A stretch of 64,000 nt of DNA from an uncultured bacterium (GTDB taxonomy: Bacteria; Bacillota_I; Bacilli_A; RFN20; CAG-826), in the NCBI GenBank assembly GCA_949299195.1, contig CASFZN010000018.1, positions 1 through 64,000 of the forward strand, given 5' to 3'. The translations under genes were made by a program, and so were the position numbers. Shown one piece after another: positions 1 through 6,461 of the stretch. A model generated the notes under the pieces. The model had not been told where the DNA came from. It searched no databases and worked only from the letters and a program-made list of their open reading frames with translations. Each line of letters starts with the position of its first letter. The stretch's first letter is position 1.

Positions 1-1
1 A

Positions 2-241
2 AATATTATGCAATCAATGTCACGTAAAGGTAACTGTTTTGATAATTCTATAATGGAATCTTTCTTTGGTATTATGAAAAATGAAATATATTACGGCAAA
101 GAAAACACTATAACTAATTTTAACCATTTTATATTTCTCGTTGACGAGTATATGCGGTATTATAATAATAAAAGAATAATGAAATAAGCAGGCTGGCTAT
201 CACCTGTCCAATACAGGCTTAAAAATGGTTATAATTGGTAA
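2..241 (+). pseudogene. IS3-family transposase (OrfB) C-terminal remnant
   Basis: The reading frame from base 2 carries the end of a DDE integrase-type transposase: it reads QSMSRKGNCFDNSIMESFFG, the usual IS3/IS150 block with the catalytic Glu, then YMRYYNNKRIMK. A TAA at 185-187 interrupts it, after which the same frame continues AGWLSPVQYRLKNGYNW and stops at 239-241. The GLSPVQYR-type block is the normal C-terminus, so the first stop is an in-frame nonsense mutation, probably CAA or AAA to TAA. The N-terminal part lies outside the window. The element is therefore probably inactive. Confidence 0.85.
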
Positions 242-259
242 AAAAACGATAGCAAAAAA

Positions 260-290
260 CGGTCCAGTAAATAGGGTACCCACCATTCCA
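260..290. repeat. putative right terminal inverted repeat of the IS3 element
   Basis: About 20 bases past the transposase stop lies GGTCCAGTAAATAGGGTACC followed by CACCATTCCA. This resembles IS3-family ends of the form GTCCAN6-8GGGT...CA. The matching left end is outside the window, so the exact boundary is inferred. Confidence 0.4.
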
Positions 291-298
291 ACAAATTA

Positions 299-320
299 CG
301 CGATAAATATCGCGTTTTTT
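299..320 (+). terminator. rho-independent terminator
   Basis: CGCGAT-AAAT-ATCGCG (299-314) is a perfect 6-bp stem with a 4-nt loop followed by six T residues. It ends rightward transcription from the IS remnant. Confidence 0.7.
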
Positions 321-332
321 AATTTTTTAAAG

Positions 333-371
333 AAAAAACCGGTCGTTATTTAACTTCGTATCGTCCGGTTT
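333..371 (-). terminator. terminator of the decarboxylase gene
   Basis: AACCGG (337-342) pairs with CCGGTT (365-370). Read on the minus strand the hairpin is followed by a T tract, just after the stop codon at 381. Confidence 0.6.
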
Positions 372-380
372 AATATATTA

Positions 381-1874
381 CTATTCTTTCTTTTTCTTCA
401 GCCTTATTTCTTTTACCGTTGAAACAAGATTACCACCTTCATAATCGCTTAAAATATTAGCTTTAATCTTTTTATAATATTTAAGTTCATTAATTACTTC
501 GCTAGTAAACCTTTCTCCTGGAATAATTAATGGAATTCCTGGAGGATAAATCATAATCATTTCTTTTGAAATTTTATTTAAAGCTTGAGGCAATTTAACA
601 ACCTTTAAATCAGCATGATATGCTTCTCTAGGTCTTAAAACTAATTCTGGGAAATTCTTCATATAGTGATGGTCTTCGCTATAAACTAAATCTTCTTTAA
701 AATATTTTTGACTTATTTTCTTCAAGCATTTAACTAAATAATCAACATCACTAAGTTTAGATCCGACAGTAAAAAGTAATAAAAATACATATGTTTCAGC
801 TAGTTCAATTTGAATTTTATATTTATCTTTTAAAATTTTATAAACATCAAATCCCGAAATTGTTAATCTATCAATTTCAACAACAAGTTTAGTTTCATCA
901 TAACTATAAGAACCTTGTTTTAAAAAATATTCTTTATCATGAGCAATAAATCCAGGAACTTCATTGATTCTATCATGAGCATATTTTGCGAGTTTAATCG
1001 CATTATTTATGTGTTTGGATCCATTAAAAACCAAGAATTTTCTAGTGGAATCTAAAGATGCAATTAATAAAGATGATGGACTTGTTGTGGTTAAAAGATT
1101 GAAGGTTTTCGCAATATCATATCGAGAAATTCTATCTCCTTTAACGAGCAAGACTGAAGATTGAGTTAAACTTCCACCAGTTTTATGAATTGAGAGTGTT
1201 GAAATATCTGCCCCGGCATCCATTGCTGAAACTGGACATCTACTTGAAAAATAAAAGTGAGATCCGTGAGCTTCATCTACCATAACAACCATATTTTTAG
1301 AATGAGCATATTCAACAATCTTTTTTAAATTACAAGTTGCTCCAAAATAGGTTGGATTAATGATAAAAATAGCTTTAGCATCAGGATTTGCATCAATCGC
1401 TTTTTTCCATTCTTTATAAGAAATTTGATTAACTATTTCTGTTTGTTGATCAATTTCAGGCATAACAAAAACTGGAATAGCCCCAGATAAAACTAAGCCG
1501 TTTATCGCAGATTTATGAACATTTCGAGGCATTAAAATCTTATCTTTTGCTTTTAATACCGACATAATCATTATTAAAATTCCACTTGTTGAGCCATTAA
1601 CTAAAAATTTTACATAATCAGCATTACAAGCTTTTGCAAATAAATCTTGAGCCTCTTTTATAACGCCACGAGGATGAAGTAAATTATCCATTCCTCTAGG
1701 TGCGTTTACATCACTTTTATAAATATTTGGTCCAAAAACTTTATTAAAATCAGTTCTAATTTTACCTTGGTGATGACCAGGAACATCAAAAGCGACAGTT
1801 TTTAATTTTAAGTATTCCTTATAAGCATCGAGATATGGCGTTTTTCGTTGCTCGACTAAGTCTAATTTTTTCAT
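381..1874 (-). CDS. PLP-dependent Orn/Lys/Arg decarboxylase family protein
   Basis: Fold-type I PLP decarboxylase of the SpeA/LdcC-like Gram-positive family, probably making a polyamine precursor (agmatine or cadaverine); the substrate cannot be decided from sequence. The N-terminal part has the family signature DVPGHHQG. The middle has INPTYFGATCN, then VDEAHGSHF with the PLP-binding Asp and His, then LSIHKTGGSLTQSS with the Schiff-base Lys. The C-terminal domain ends with the typical IMIYPPGIPLIIPGE segment. A longer reading from a TTG at 1916 would add a hydrophobic, unconserved stretch lying on the promoter, so the ATG at 1874 is preferred. No Shine-Dalgarno is visible; the -10 box lies 10 nt upstream. 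Confidence 0.88.
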   Translation of the reverse strand: MKKLDLVEQRKTPYLDAYKEYLKLKTVAFDVPGHHQGKIRTDFNKVFGPNIYKSDVNAPRGMDNLLHPRGVIKEAQDLFAKACNADYVKFLVNGSTSGILIMIMSVLKAKDKILMPRNVHKSAINGLVLSGAIPVFVMPEIDQQTEIVNQISYKEWKKAIDANPDAKAIFIINPTYFGATCNLKKIVEYAHSKNMVVMVDEAHGSHFYFSSRCPVSAMDAGADISTLSIHKTGGSLTQSSVLLVKGDRISRYDIAKTFNLLTTTSPSSLLIASLDSTRKFLVFNGSKHINNAIKLAKYAHDRINEVPGFIAHDKEYFLKQGSYSYDETKLVVEIDRLTISGFDVYKILKDKYKIQIELAETYVFLLLFTVGSKLSDVDYLVKCLKKISQKYFKEDLVYSEDHHYMKNFPELVLRPREAYHADLKVVKLPQALNKISKEMIMIYPPGIPLIIPGERFTSEVINELKYYKKIKANILSDYEGGNLVSTVKEIRLKKKKE

Positions 1875-1884
1875 AACGATTATT

Positions 1885-1913
1885 AATATAATCATATTTA
1901 ACTCAATTGACAA
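1885..1913 (-). promoter_or_regulatory. promoter of the decarboxylase gene
   Basis: Minus-strand TTGTCA (1913-1908), 17-nt spacer, TATATT (1890-1885), with the ATG at 1874 only 10 nt further on. The predicted transcription start lies about 3 nt from the start codon. The -35 box overlaps the -35 box of the divergent promoter. Confidence 0.65.
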
Positions 1914-1934
1914 CAAAATTCATCCAGATATAAT
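1907..1934 (+). promoter_or_regulatory. consensus sigma-A-type promoter of the phosphodiesterase gene
   Basis: TTGACA (1907-1912), 16-nt spacer, TATAAT (1929-1934): both hexamers match consensus exactly. The ATG at 1942 begins 7 nt after the -10 box, where transcription should start, which predicts a leaderless mRNA. Confidence 0.75.
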
Positions 1935-1941
1935 GGGATTT

Positions 1942-2397
1942 ATGAAAAAAATATTAGTCATATCCGATAGTCATGGTGACTATTATAAAATGCAAGATAT
2001 AATCAACGAAAGATATGATGTTGATTATAGCTTTCATTTAGGTGATTATGCTATTCCTGATTATTTAATGAGCGACTTTTTAGCCGTTAAAGGCAATCAA
2101 GATGTTCATTCTTCATTTCCTTATTTTAAAGATGTTGAAATTGAAGGATTTAAGATTCATTTAGAACACGGAAATAATTATCGACTAGCTTTCGAACTTG
2201 AAAATTATTTAAAAGAAATCGGATGTGATATCTTTTTATTTGGACATACTCATCAAAAAATGGTTAGAAAAATAAATAATACTATTTTATTAAATCCAGG
2301 CAGTTTAACTAGATCTAGAGACGGCGATAAAGGTAGTTATTTAATCATCACTTTAGAAAAAGATAAGGAAATAAAATACGAATTTATAGAGATTTAA
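1942..2397 (+). CDS. YfcE/MJ0936-family metallophosphodiesterase
   Basis: Small calcineurin-like phosphoesterase of the YfcE/YsnB family, a metal-dependent phosphodiesterase of uncertain natural substrate. Metal-binding motifs appear in order: DSHGDY near residue 9, HLGD near 35, KGNQD near 53, EHGN near 77 and FGHTHQ near 104, then LNPGS close to the end. The length of 151 residues is normal for the family. An ATG at 1933 lies inside the TATAAT box, so the ATG at 1942 (MKKILVISDSHG) is chosen. The 3' end overlaps the convergent flavoprotein gene by 14 bp. Confidence 0.88.
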   Translation: MKKILVISDSHGDYYKMQDIINERYDVDYSFHLGDYAIPDYLMSDFLAVKGNQDVHSSFPYFKDVEIEGFKIHLEHGNNYRLAFELENYLKEIGCDIFLFGHTHQKMVRKINNTILLNPGSLTRSRDGDKGSYLIITLEKDKEIKYEFIEI

Positions 2398-3568
2398 TCA
2401 TTTTAGAAGTTAGTTCAGCGCTTTTAAAATCATACATTAAATTATACCCGCCACAAAGGCCATCAATATCAACAACTTCTCCGATAAAATAAACATTTTT
2501 TTCAATTTTTGATTCGACAAAATTATTTAAATTAGTTTTAGAAATTCCACCAATACTTACTTGCGAATTATTAAATCCTTCTAAGGAATCAAATGTGAAT
2601 TTAAAGTTAATAACATCTTCGGCTTCAGTAAAATAAATGTAACTTCCCCTTTTTATTTTATGATAGATTTCCTTATCAATATATTTAGCTACAGCATGAG
2701 AGAAAATACCTTCTAAAGGATTGATTAATACATTCTCTTTTGAAAGTTCTACCATTTTGTTAATGTCAAAAAAGTTTTCACGTGGAAACTTAGGAACCAC
2801 ATAAATATCGCATTTTTTAATTTTTAATCTTGAAATCATGCTTGCAAGATTAAAAATACAAATCCCGCTTAAAGAGTCTTTTTTAAATAGGACTTCTCCT
2901 TCTTCTTTATATATTTCTTTGCCGTTTTTATCCTTTAAATAAACAGTAGCAGTTAATCTTTCATTTTCTAAATCTTTAATTTTTTCTTTAATCATGATTT
3001 TACATAATCCAGGAAGAATTTGATTAACTATATACCCATGATTTTTAAATAGCTCGAAAAGCTTTCCATCACTTCCAAACTTTGGTGAAGATGAATTTCC
3101 ACACCCAAAAATTAAAACATCACCATCATATTCATTTTTACTAGTTTTAATATGAATTTTATCGTCTTTTCGATACTCATAAGAAATAAATTCTTCATGG
3201 ATAAACTTTACATTTTTACCTTTTAAAAATTTTATTAAATAATCAGCATAAGTTTTGGCACTTAAAGAATAAGGATATAAATATCCATCATTTAAAACGG
3301 TGGTTTTAACTCCGATTGAATCTAAAAAAGTTAATAGTTCATTAGGTAAATTTTTAGCATATTTATCGTAAAATTCTTTATCATTATATGAATATTCATT
3401 AATGTTTAAATTACCTAAATTACATCTACCATTTCCGGTTGCATAAAGTTTTGAAGCAATTTTTTCATTCTTCTCAATTATAAAAATTTCGTCATCCTTT
3501 GATCTTAAAGAATGAATGATTCCAAAGTATAAACTTGCGGCTCCAGCGCCAACTAAAAAAATTCTCAT
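2384..3568 (-). CDS. HI0933/BaiN-family NAD(P)/FAD-dependent oxidoreductase
   Basis: Flavoprotein of the HI0933 (YhiN/BaiN) family; family members are FAD-binding, and the cellular reaction is mostly unproven. The N-terminus has the dinucleotide-binding motif LVGAGAASLYFG. It is followed by EKNEKIASKLYATGNGRCNL, the family hallmark, and the C-terminal FAD contacts FIGEVVDIDGLCGGYNLMYDF. At 394 residues it is full length. It converges on the phosphodiesterase gene with a 14-bp tail overlap. A CACGTG palindrome of the repeat type found between genes elsewhere in this window lies inside the coding sequence at 2773-2790. Confidence 0.88.
   Translation of the reverse strand: MRIFLVGAGAASLYFGIIHSLRSKDDEIFIIEKNEKIASKLYATGNGRCNLGNLNINEYSYNDKEFYDKYAKNLPNELLTFLDSIGVKTTVLNDGYLYPYSLSAKTYADYLIKFLKGKNVKFIHEEFISYEYRKDDKIHIKTSKNEYDGDVLIFGCGNSSSPKFGSDGKLFELFKNHGYIVNQILPGLCKIMIKEKIKDLENERLTATVYLKDKNGKEIYKEEGEVLFKKDSLSGICIFNLASMISRLKIKKCDIYVVPKFPRENFFDINKMVELSKENVLINPLEGIFSHAVAKYIDKEIYHKIKRGSYIYFTEAEDVINFKFTFDSLEGFNNSQVSIGGISKTNLNNFVESKIEKNVYFIGEVVDIDGLCGGYNLMYDFKSAELTSKMIKSL
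2773..2790. repeat. CACGTG palindrome, intragenic copy
   Basis: AGTTTTCACGTGGAAACT inside the flavoprotein gene. Its central 16 bases are identical to the intergenic copy at 8228-8243. Confidence 0.6.
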
Positions 3569-3578
3569 ATCTTTTTTT

Positions 3579-3584
3579 ATTATA
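3579..3584 (-). promoter_or_regulatory. -10 box of the flavoprotein gene
   Basis: Minus-strand TATAAT (3584-3579) lies 10 nt before the ATG at 3568, with no Shine-Dalgarno between. It overlaps a plus-strand TATACT (3581-3586) that could serve the divergent ZIP gene. No good -35 box is seen for either. Confidence 0.45.
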
Positions 3585-3604
3585 CTATAAAAAGGTGTAA
3601 AATT

Positions 3605-4444
3605 ATGAACATGTCGATGGTTTATATGTTTATTTTTACATTTATTGGGACTTTACTTCCTACTTTTATAGGGAGTTTATTACCTAATATTATTAAAGAG
3701 GATAAAAAGAAAATAACCTCTTTTTTATCGTCTTTTTCTGTAGGAATTATTATTGCATTATTATTTTTAGAACTAATTCCTCATACTACTCACCATGCAG
3801 AGCACATATTTGAAAATAGTATATATGGAATTTTATTAAGTATTGGAGTAATTGTTATTAGTGGCTTATTATTCTTCTTTTTACATGAATTAATTCATAA
3901 AATTACTCACCATCACCACCACGATAATGATGATAATGAAGCATGCCATGATCATCTTCATTTAAGTGAAATTAATGAAACAATGGATAAAAAATCATTA
4001 TTTTTTAATGGTTTAATCTTTCTTTTTTCAATATTAATACATAATATCCCAGAAGGTTTTGTCTTAGGTACAATGTTTAATGGTGAAAGCTTCCCAATAA
4101 GCGGCTTAATGATGTCAATCTCATTATTTTTCCACAACTTAATTATTGGTTATTCAATTTCTTTAACATTTAAAAAATCAGGTAAAAAACCATTTTTTTC
4201 AATTCTTGTTACCTCTATTAATGGATTAGTTTCTTATATTCTTGCAATAGTTGGTTACTTTGTTTCGAATCCAATTGATAATGATTTATTTACTACTATT
4301 TTATTTGGATTTTCTAGTGGCGCTTTACTTTATGTTCTCGTTATCGAATTATTGCCACAAATATTTTATGAATATAAAAATAAATATACCTTTTTCTTTC
4401 TTCTTATTGGATTTGCTTTAGGTGCATTTTTAATTTTGATATAA
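3605..4444 (+). CDS. ZIP-family metal transporter
   Basis: Integral membrane divalent-metal (probably zinc) transporter of the ZIP family, 279 residues with about eight hydrophobic segments. The loop after the third segment is His-rich (ITHHHHHDNDDNEACHDHLH), as is usual for the cytoplasmic loop of ZIP proteins. Segment 4 contains HNIPEGF and segment 5 has FFHNLIIG, the positions of the metal-binding site. AAGGTG at 3592-3597 is a plausible ribosome-binding site. The gene runs straight into the nucleosidase gene, whose promoter overlaps its last codons. Confidence 0.88.
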   Translation: MNMSMVYMFIFTFIGTLLPTFIGSLLPNIIKEDKKKITSFLSSFSVGIIIALLFLELIPHTTHHAEHIFENSIYGILLSIGVIVISGLLFFFLHELIHKITHHHHHDNDDNEACHDHLHLSEINETMDKKSLFFNGLIFLFSILIHNIPEGFVLGTMFNGESFPISGLMMSISLFFHNLIIGYSISLTFKKSGKKPFFSILVTSINGLVSYILAIVGYFVSNPIDNDLFTTILFGFSSGALLYVLVIELLPQIFYEYKNKYTFFFLLIGFALGAFLILI

Positions 4445-4445
4445 T
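4440..4445 (+). promoter_or_regulatory. -10 box of mtnN
   Basis: TATAAT at 4440-4445 overlaps the stop codon of the ZIP gene and lies 9 nt before the mtnN ATG. No Shine-Dalgarno is seen, so a leaderless transcript is likely. The -35 region is weak. Confidence 0.5.
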
Positions 4446-4454
4446 CACTTTGTT

Positions 4455-5138
4455 ATGAAAAGATTTGGATTAATTATTGCGATTGGACTAGAAATTGAAG
4501 CTCTACTAGAAGAAAAAAATAGCTCTTTAAAAGTTATTGAAACTTCACCTTTTTTAATTTATGAACTTGATTTAGATAATGAACGCGTTTTATATATTAT
4601 TAAATCTGGATGTGGCGAAGAATTAGCTGCTATTGCTACTACCTATTTAATTAATAAATATAAGGTCGAAACTTTATTTAATTATGGAATAGTCGGAGGA
4701 TTAAATCCTAATATCGAATATCAAGATACTGGAATTATTTACGAAGCAGTTCATCATGATTTTGATACCACTGGATTTGATAGCGATATCACTAAAGGAT
4801 TCCATACAATTTTTAATACTGATAAGTTTGAATTAGATAAAAACCTTATCTCCAAAGCTTTAGAAATTAATAACCTACCTTTATATCGCCTCGCTAGTGG
4901 GAATAGGTTTATCTATAAAAATGAAGAAAGATTAGCACTATATGATGAATTTAAGTGCGATGTTGTTGATATGGAATTAATTGGAATTATTTTTAGTGCC
5001 AAACTCTTTGATGTTCCGCTTTTATCACTTAAAGCAGTTTCAGATGTCAGCGAAAACATCGAAGAAAACGAAAATCCATATTATAATTCGGCACTTAAAG
5101 CCGCTAAAATTATTCTTAATATTGTCAAAAATATTTAA
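4455..5138 (+). CDS. mtnN: 5'-methylthioadenosine/S-adenosylhomocysteine nucleosidase
   Basis: Purine-nucleoside-phosphorylase-fold enzyme that hydrolyses MTA and SAH to adenine plus methylthioribose or S-ribosylhomocysteine, in the methyl cycle downstream of MetK, which is also in this window. VVDMELIG places Glu at residue 174 and KAVSDVS places Asp at 197, the same positions as the catalytic pair of E. coli MTAN. N-terminal IGLEIEA supplies the water-activating Glu region, and LFNYGIVGGL is the family glycine motif. Length is 227 residues, as expected. It may be transcribed alone from the promoter overlapping the ZIP stop codon. Confidence 0.88.
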   Translation: MKRFGLIIAIGLEIEALLEEKNSSLKVIETSPFLIYELDLDNERVLYIIKSGCGEELAAIATTYLINKYKVETLFNYGIVGGLNPNIEYQDTGIIYEAVHHDFDTTGFDSDITKGFHTIFNTDKFELDKNLISKALEINNLPLYRLASGNRFIYKNEERLALYDEFKCDVVDMELIGIIFSAKLFDVPLLSLKAVSDVSENIEENENPYYNSALKAAKIILNIVKNI

Positions 5139-5145
5139 AAAAGAC

Positions 5146-5173
5146 TTGTCAAAAATTATTTTTCATTTATTAT
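5146..5173 (+). promoter_or_regulatory. promoter of the Tyr-attenuated ABC operon
   Basis: TTGTCA (5146-5151), 16-nt spacer, TATTAT (5168-5173), predicting a start near 5180. The transcript would begin with a perfect 7-bp hairpin, ATAGCAA (5181-5187) with TTGCTAT (5194-5200), which may protect the 5' end. Confidence 0.5.
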
Positions 5174-5232
5174 TAGAAACATAGCAAAAATTATTGCTAT
5201 CTTAGAAAAATAAAAATTAATAGGAGAAAGAA

Positions 5233-5307
5233 ATGGAAAAGATTATTAAAAATAAAAATATCGATTTATTTAATTCTTACTATTATTTTTATTATCGCTT
5301 GAAATAG
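5233..5307 (+). CDS. Tyr-rich leader peptide of an attenuator
   Basis: A 24-codon ORF with a strong ribosome-binding site, AGGAGA at 5222-5227, five to six bases before its ATG. The peptide starts MEKIIKNKNID and ends NSYYYFYYRLK: residues 16-21 are Tyr-Tyr-Tyr-Phe-Tyr-Tyr (codons 5278-5295), three codons before the TAG stop. Such a run of a scarce amino acid next to competing hairpins and a terminator is the signature of a ribosome-mediated transcription attenuator, like trpL, pheL or hisL. It precedes a TrpXYZ-type ABC importer, so the sensed amino acid is probably also the substrate. Confidence 0.8.
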   Translation: MEKIIKNKNIDLFNSYYYFYYRLK

Positions 5308-5437
5308 GATATTTCCTATATTTTTGTTGTCTTAGGAAATGTCTAATTAAAAGGAAGACACCTAAGAGAGCAATAATGAAAATTCCCCTTATTAATGTTG
5401 GCTTAGTTGTCTTGCTTCATGGATAACTAAGTTTTTT
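5304..5437 (+). promoter_or_regulatory. trp-type transcription attenuator with competing hairpins
   Basis: Pairings seen by eye: 5304-5309 ATAGGA with 5314-5319 TCCTAT; 5314-5318 TCCTA alternatively with 5333-5337 TAGGA; 5330-5336 TCTTAGG with 5361-5367 CCTAAGA, extended by 5340-5344 TGTCT with 5356-5360 AGACA; 5351-5366 with 5402-5417 (14 of 16 pairs, the antiterminator); 5402-5412 with 5421-5431 (the terminator). Each arm is shared with the next pairing, which forms the exclusive 1:2 plus 3:4 versus 2:3 switch of classical attenuators. Ribosome position on the Tyr codons would decide the outcome. No T-box sequence was found. Confidence 0.75.
5402..5437 (+). terminator. attenuator terminator
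   Basis: CTTAGTTGTCT (5402-5412) pairs with GGATAACTAAG (5421-5431) over 11 bp including two G-T wobbles. The loop is 8 nt and six T residues follow at 5432-5437. The Shine-Dalgarno of the next gene (AAGGAAGGA) begins 6 nt later. Confidence 0.75.
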
Positions 5438-5460
5438 ATTTATAAGGAAGGAAAAAGCAT

Positions 5461-6456
5461 ATGAAAACAAAGCAAATCTTATCACTTTTAGTGGTAGCAC
5501 CTCTATTGATTACTTCTTCACTTACGTCTTGTAGTGATGAAAACGTAATTACAATTGGAATTTTAAAACAAGCTACCCACACAGCACTTAATTTAACCGA
5601 AGAGGGCTTTAAAAGTGTTATTGAAGAACATGGTGAAATCAATGGTAAAACCGTTGAATTTAGTGTTCAAAATCCAGAAGGAGACTTAAATATTCTCCAA
5701 ACCATGGCATCATCTTTATCGCTATCAAGTGATTTATTATTTGGAATCGGAACCGATAGTACCTTAGGACTTAAACGCGAGGTAGAAAAATCAGGAAGCG
5801 AAAAACCAATCCTATTTAGCGCCGTAACTAACCCAGTTTTTAGTGGGATCTTAGAAAATGAAGATGAACCTGAAGCAAATATCACTGGTTCTTCAGATAT
5901 GGGCCCAATTAAAGAAGCTATCGATTTATTAAAAACACATTTTGACGATAAAATCGAAAAAGTTGGAATCGCTTATAATGCAAGTGAAACTAATTCCCAC
6001 GAACAAAAAGATATTGCTAAAGAAGCTATTGAAGCAAATGGATGGGAAGTTGCAGAAGTTTCTTTCACTTCAGTTAATGAAACTAGAACCAACATTTCTT
6101 CTTTATTAAATCAAGGCGTGGATGCAATATTTTTACCAACAGACAATTTAATTTCTTCATCATTAAGTGAAGTTAAAGCCGCAATTGATGCTTCAACTAA
6201 TAAACCAATCGTAGTTTGTGGAGAAGATAATCAAACTAAGGTTACTGGATTATTCTCTCTTGGTGTTGACTATTTTGCTTTAGGTGAATCAACCGGAGAA
6301 ATGGCTATTGATATATTATCTGGAAATAAAGAAATTAAAGAAATTCCTGTTCACTATCAAACAGATTGTTTATTAACAGTTAATGAAACTTTAGCAGAAG
6401 AATGGGGAATTAACCTTCCTGATTCATTATTAAATGAAGCTGATGAAAGGATTTAA
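5461..6456 (+). CDS. TrpX-type ABC transporter substrate-binding lipoprotein
   Basis: Extracytoplasmic binding lipoprotein of the ABC_sub_bind (TrpX/YtrX-like) family. The N-terminus is basic and hydrophobic with a lipobox LTSC, so Cys24 should be lipidated after signal cleavage. The mature part starts VITIGILKQATHTALNL, the family start, and contains FSAVTNPV and VGIAYNASETNS, typical of the two periplasmic-binding lobes. It is the first gene after the Tyr attenuator, followed by permease (5-nt gap) and ATPase genes. The family is usually annotated as tryptophan-type; the Tyr-Phe leader argues for tyrosine or phenylalanine here (inference). Confidence 0.85.
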   Translation: MKTKQILSLLVVAPLLITSSLTSCSDENVITIGILKQATHTALNLTEEGFKSVIEEHGEINGKTVEFSVQNPEGDLNILQTMASSLSLSSDLLFGIGTDSTLGLKREVEKSGSEKPILFSAVTNPVFSGILENEDEPEANITGSSDMGPIKEAIDLLKTHFDDKIEKVGIAYNASETNSHEQKDIAKEAIEANGWEVAEVSFTSVNETRTNISSLLNQGVDAIFLPTDNLISSSLSEVKAAIDASTNKPIVVCGEDNQTKVTGLFSLGVDYFALGESTGEMAIDILSGNKEIKEIPVHYQTDCLLTVNETLAEEWGINLPDSLLNEADERI

Positions 6457-6461
6457 TTTTT

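Noticed and set aside
1875-1916. N-terminal extension of the decarboxylase from a TTG at 1916
   Set aside because: It would encode an unconserved hydrophobic stretch over an obvious promoter (TTGTCA-N17-TATATT); the family start is MKKLDLVEQ at 1874.
4981-5184. 67-codon ORF overlapping the mtnN end
   Set aside because: It is a frame-shifted shadow of mtnN that runs into the attenuator promoter; no domain or ribosome-binding site.
5304-5325. First leader hairpin (ATAGGA/TCCTAT followed by ATTTTT) as a stand-alone terminator
   Set aside because: The 6-bp AT-rich stem overlapping a stop codon is weak, and the later 11-bp hairpin with T6 is far better placed; it is treated as a switching element.
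5139-5460. T-box upstream of the ABC operon
   Set aside because: No specifier-loop/AGTA, T-loop motif or TGGNACCGCG box could be found; the leader-peptide attenuator explains the terminator.
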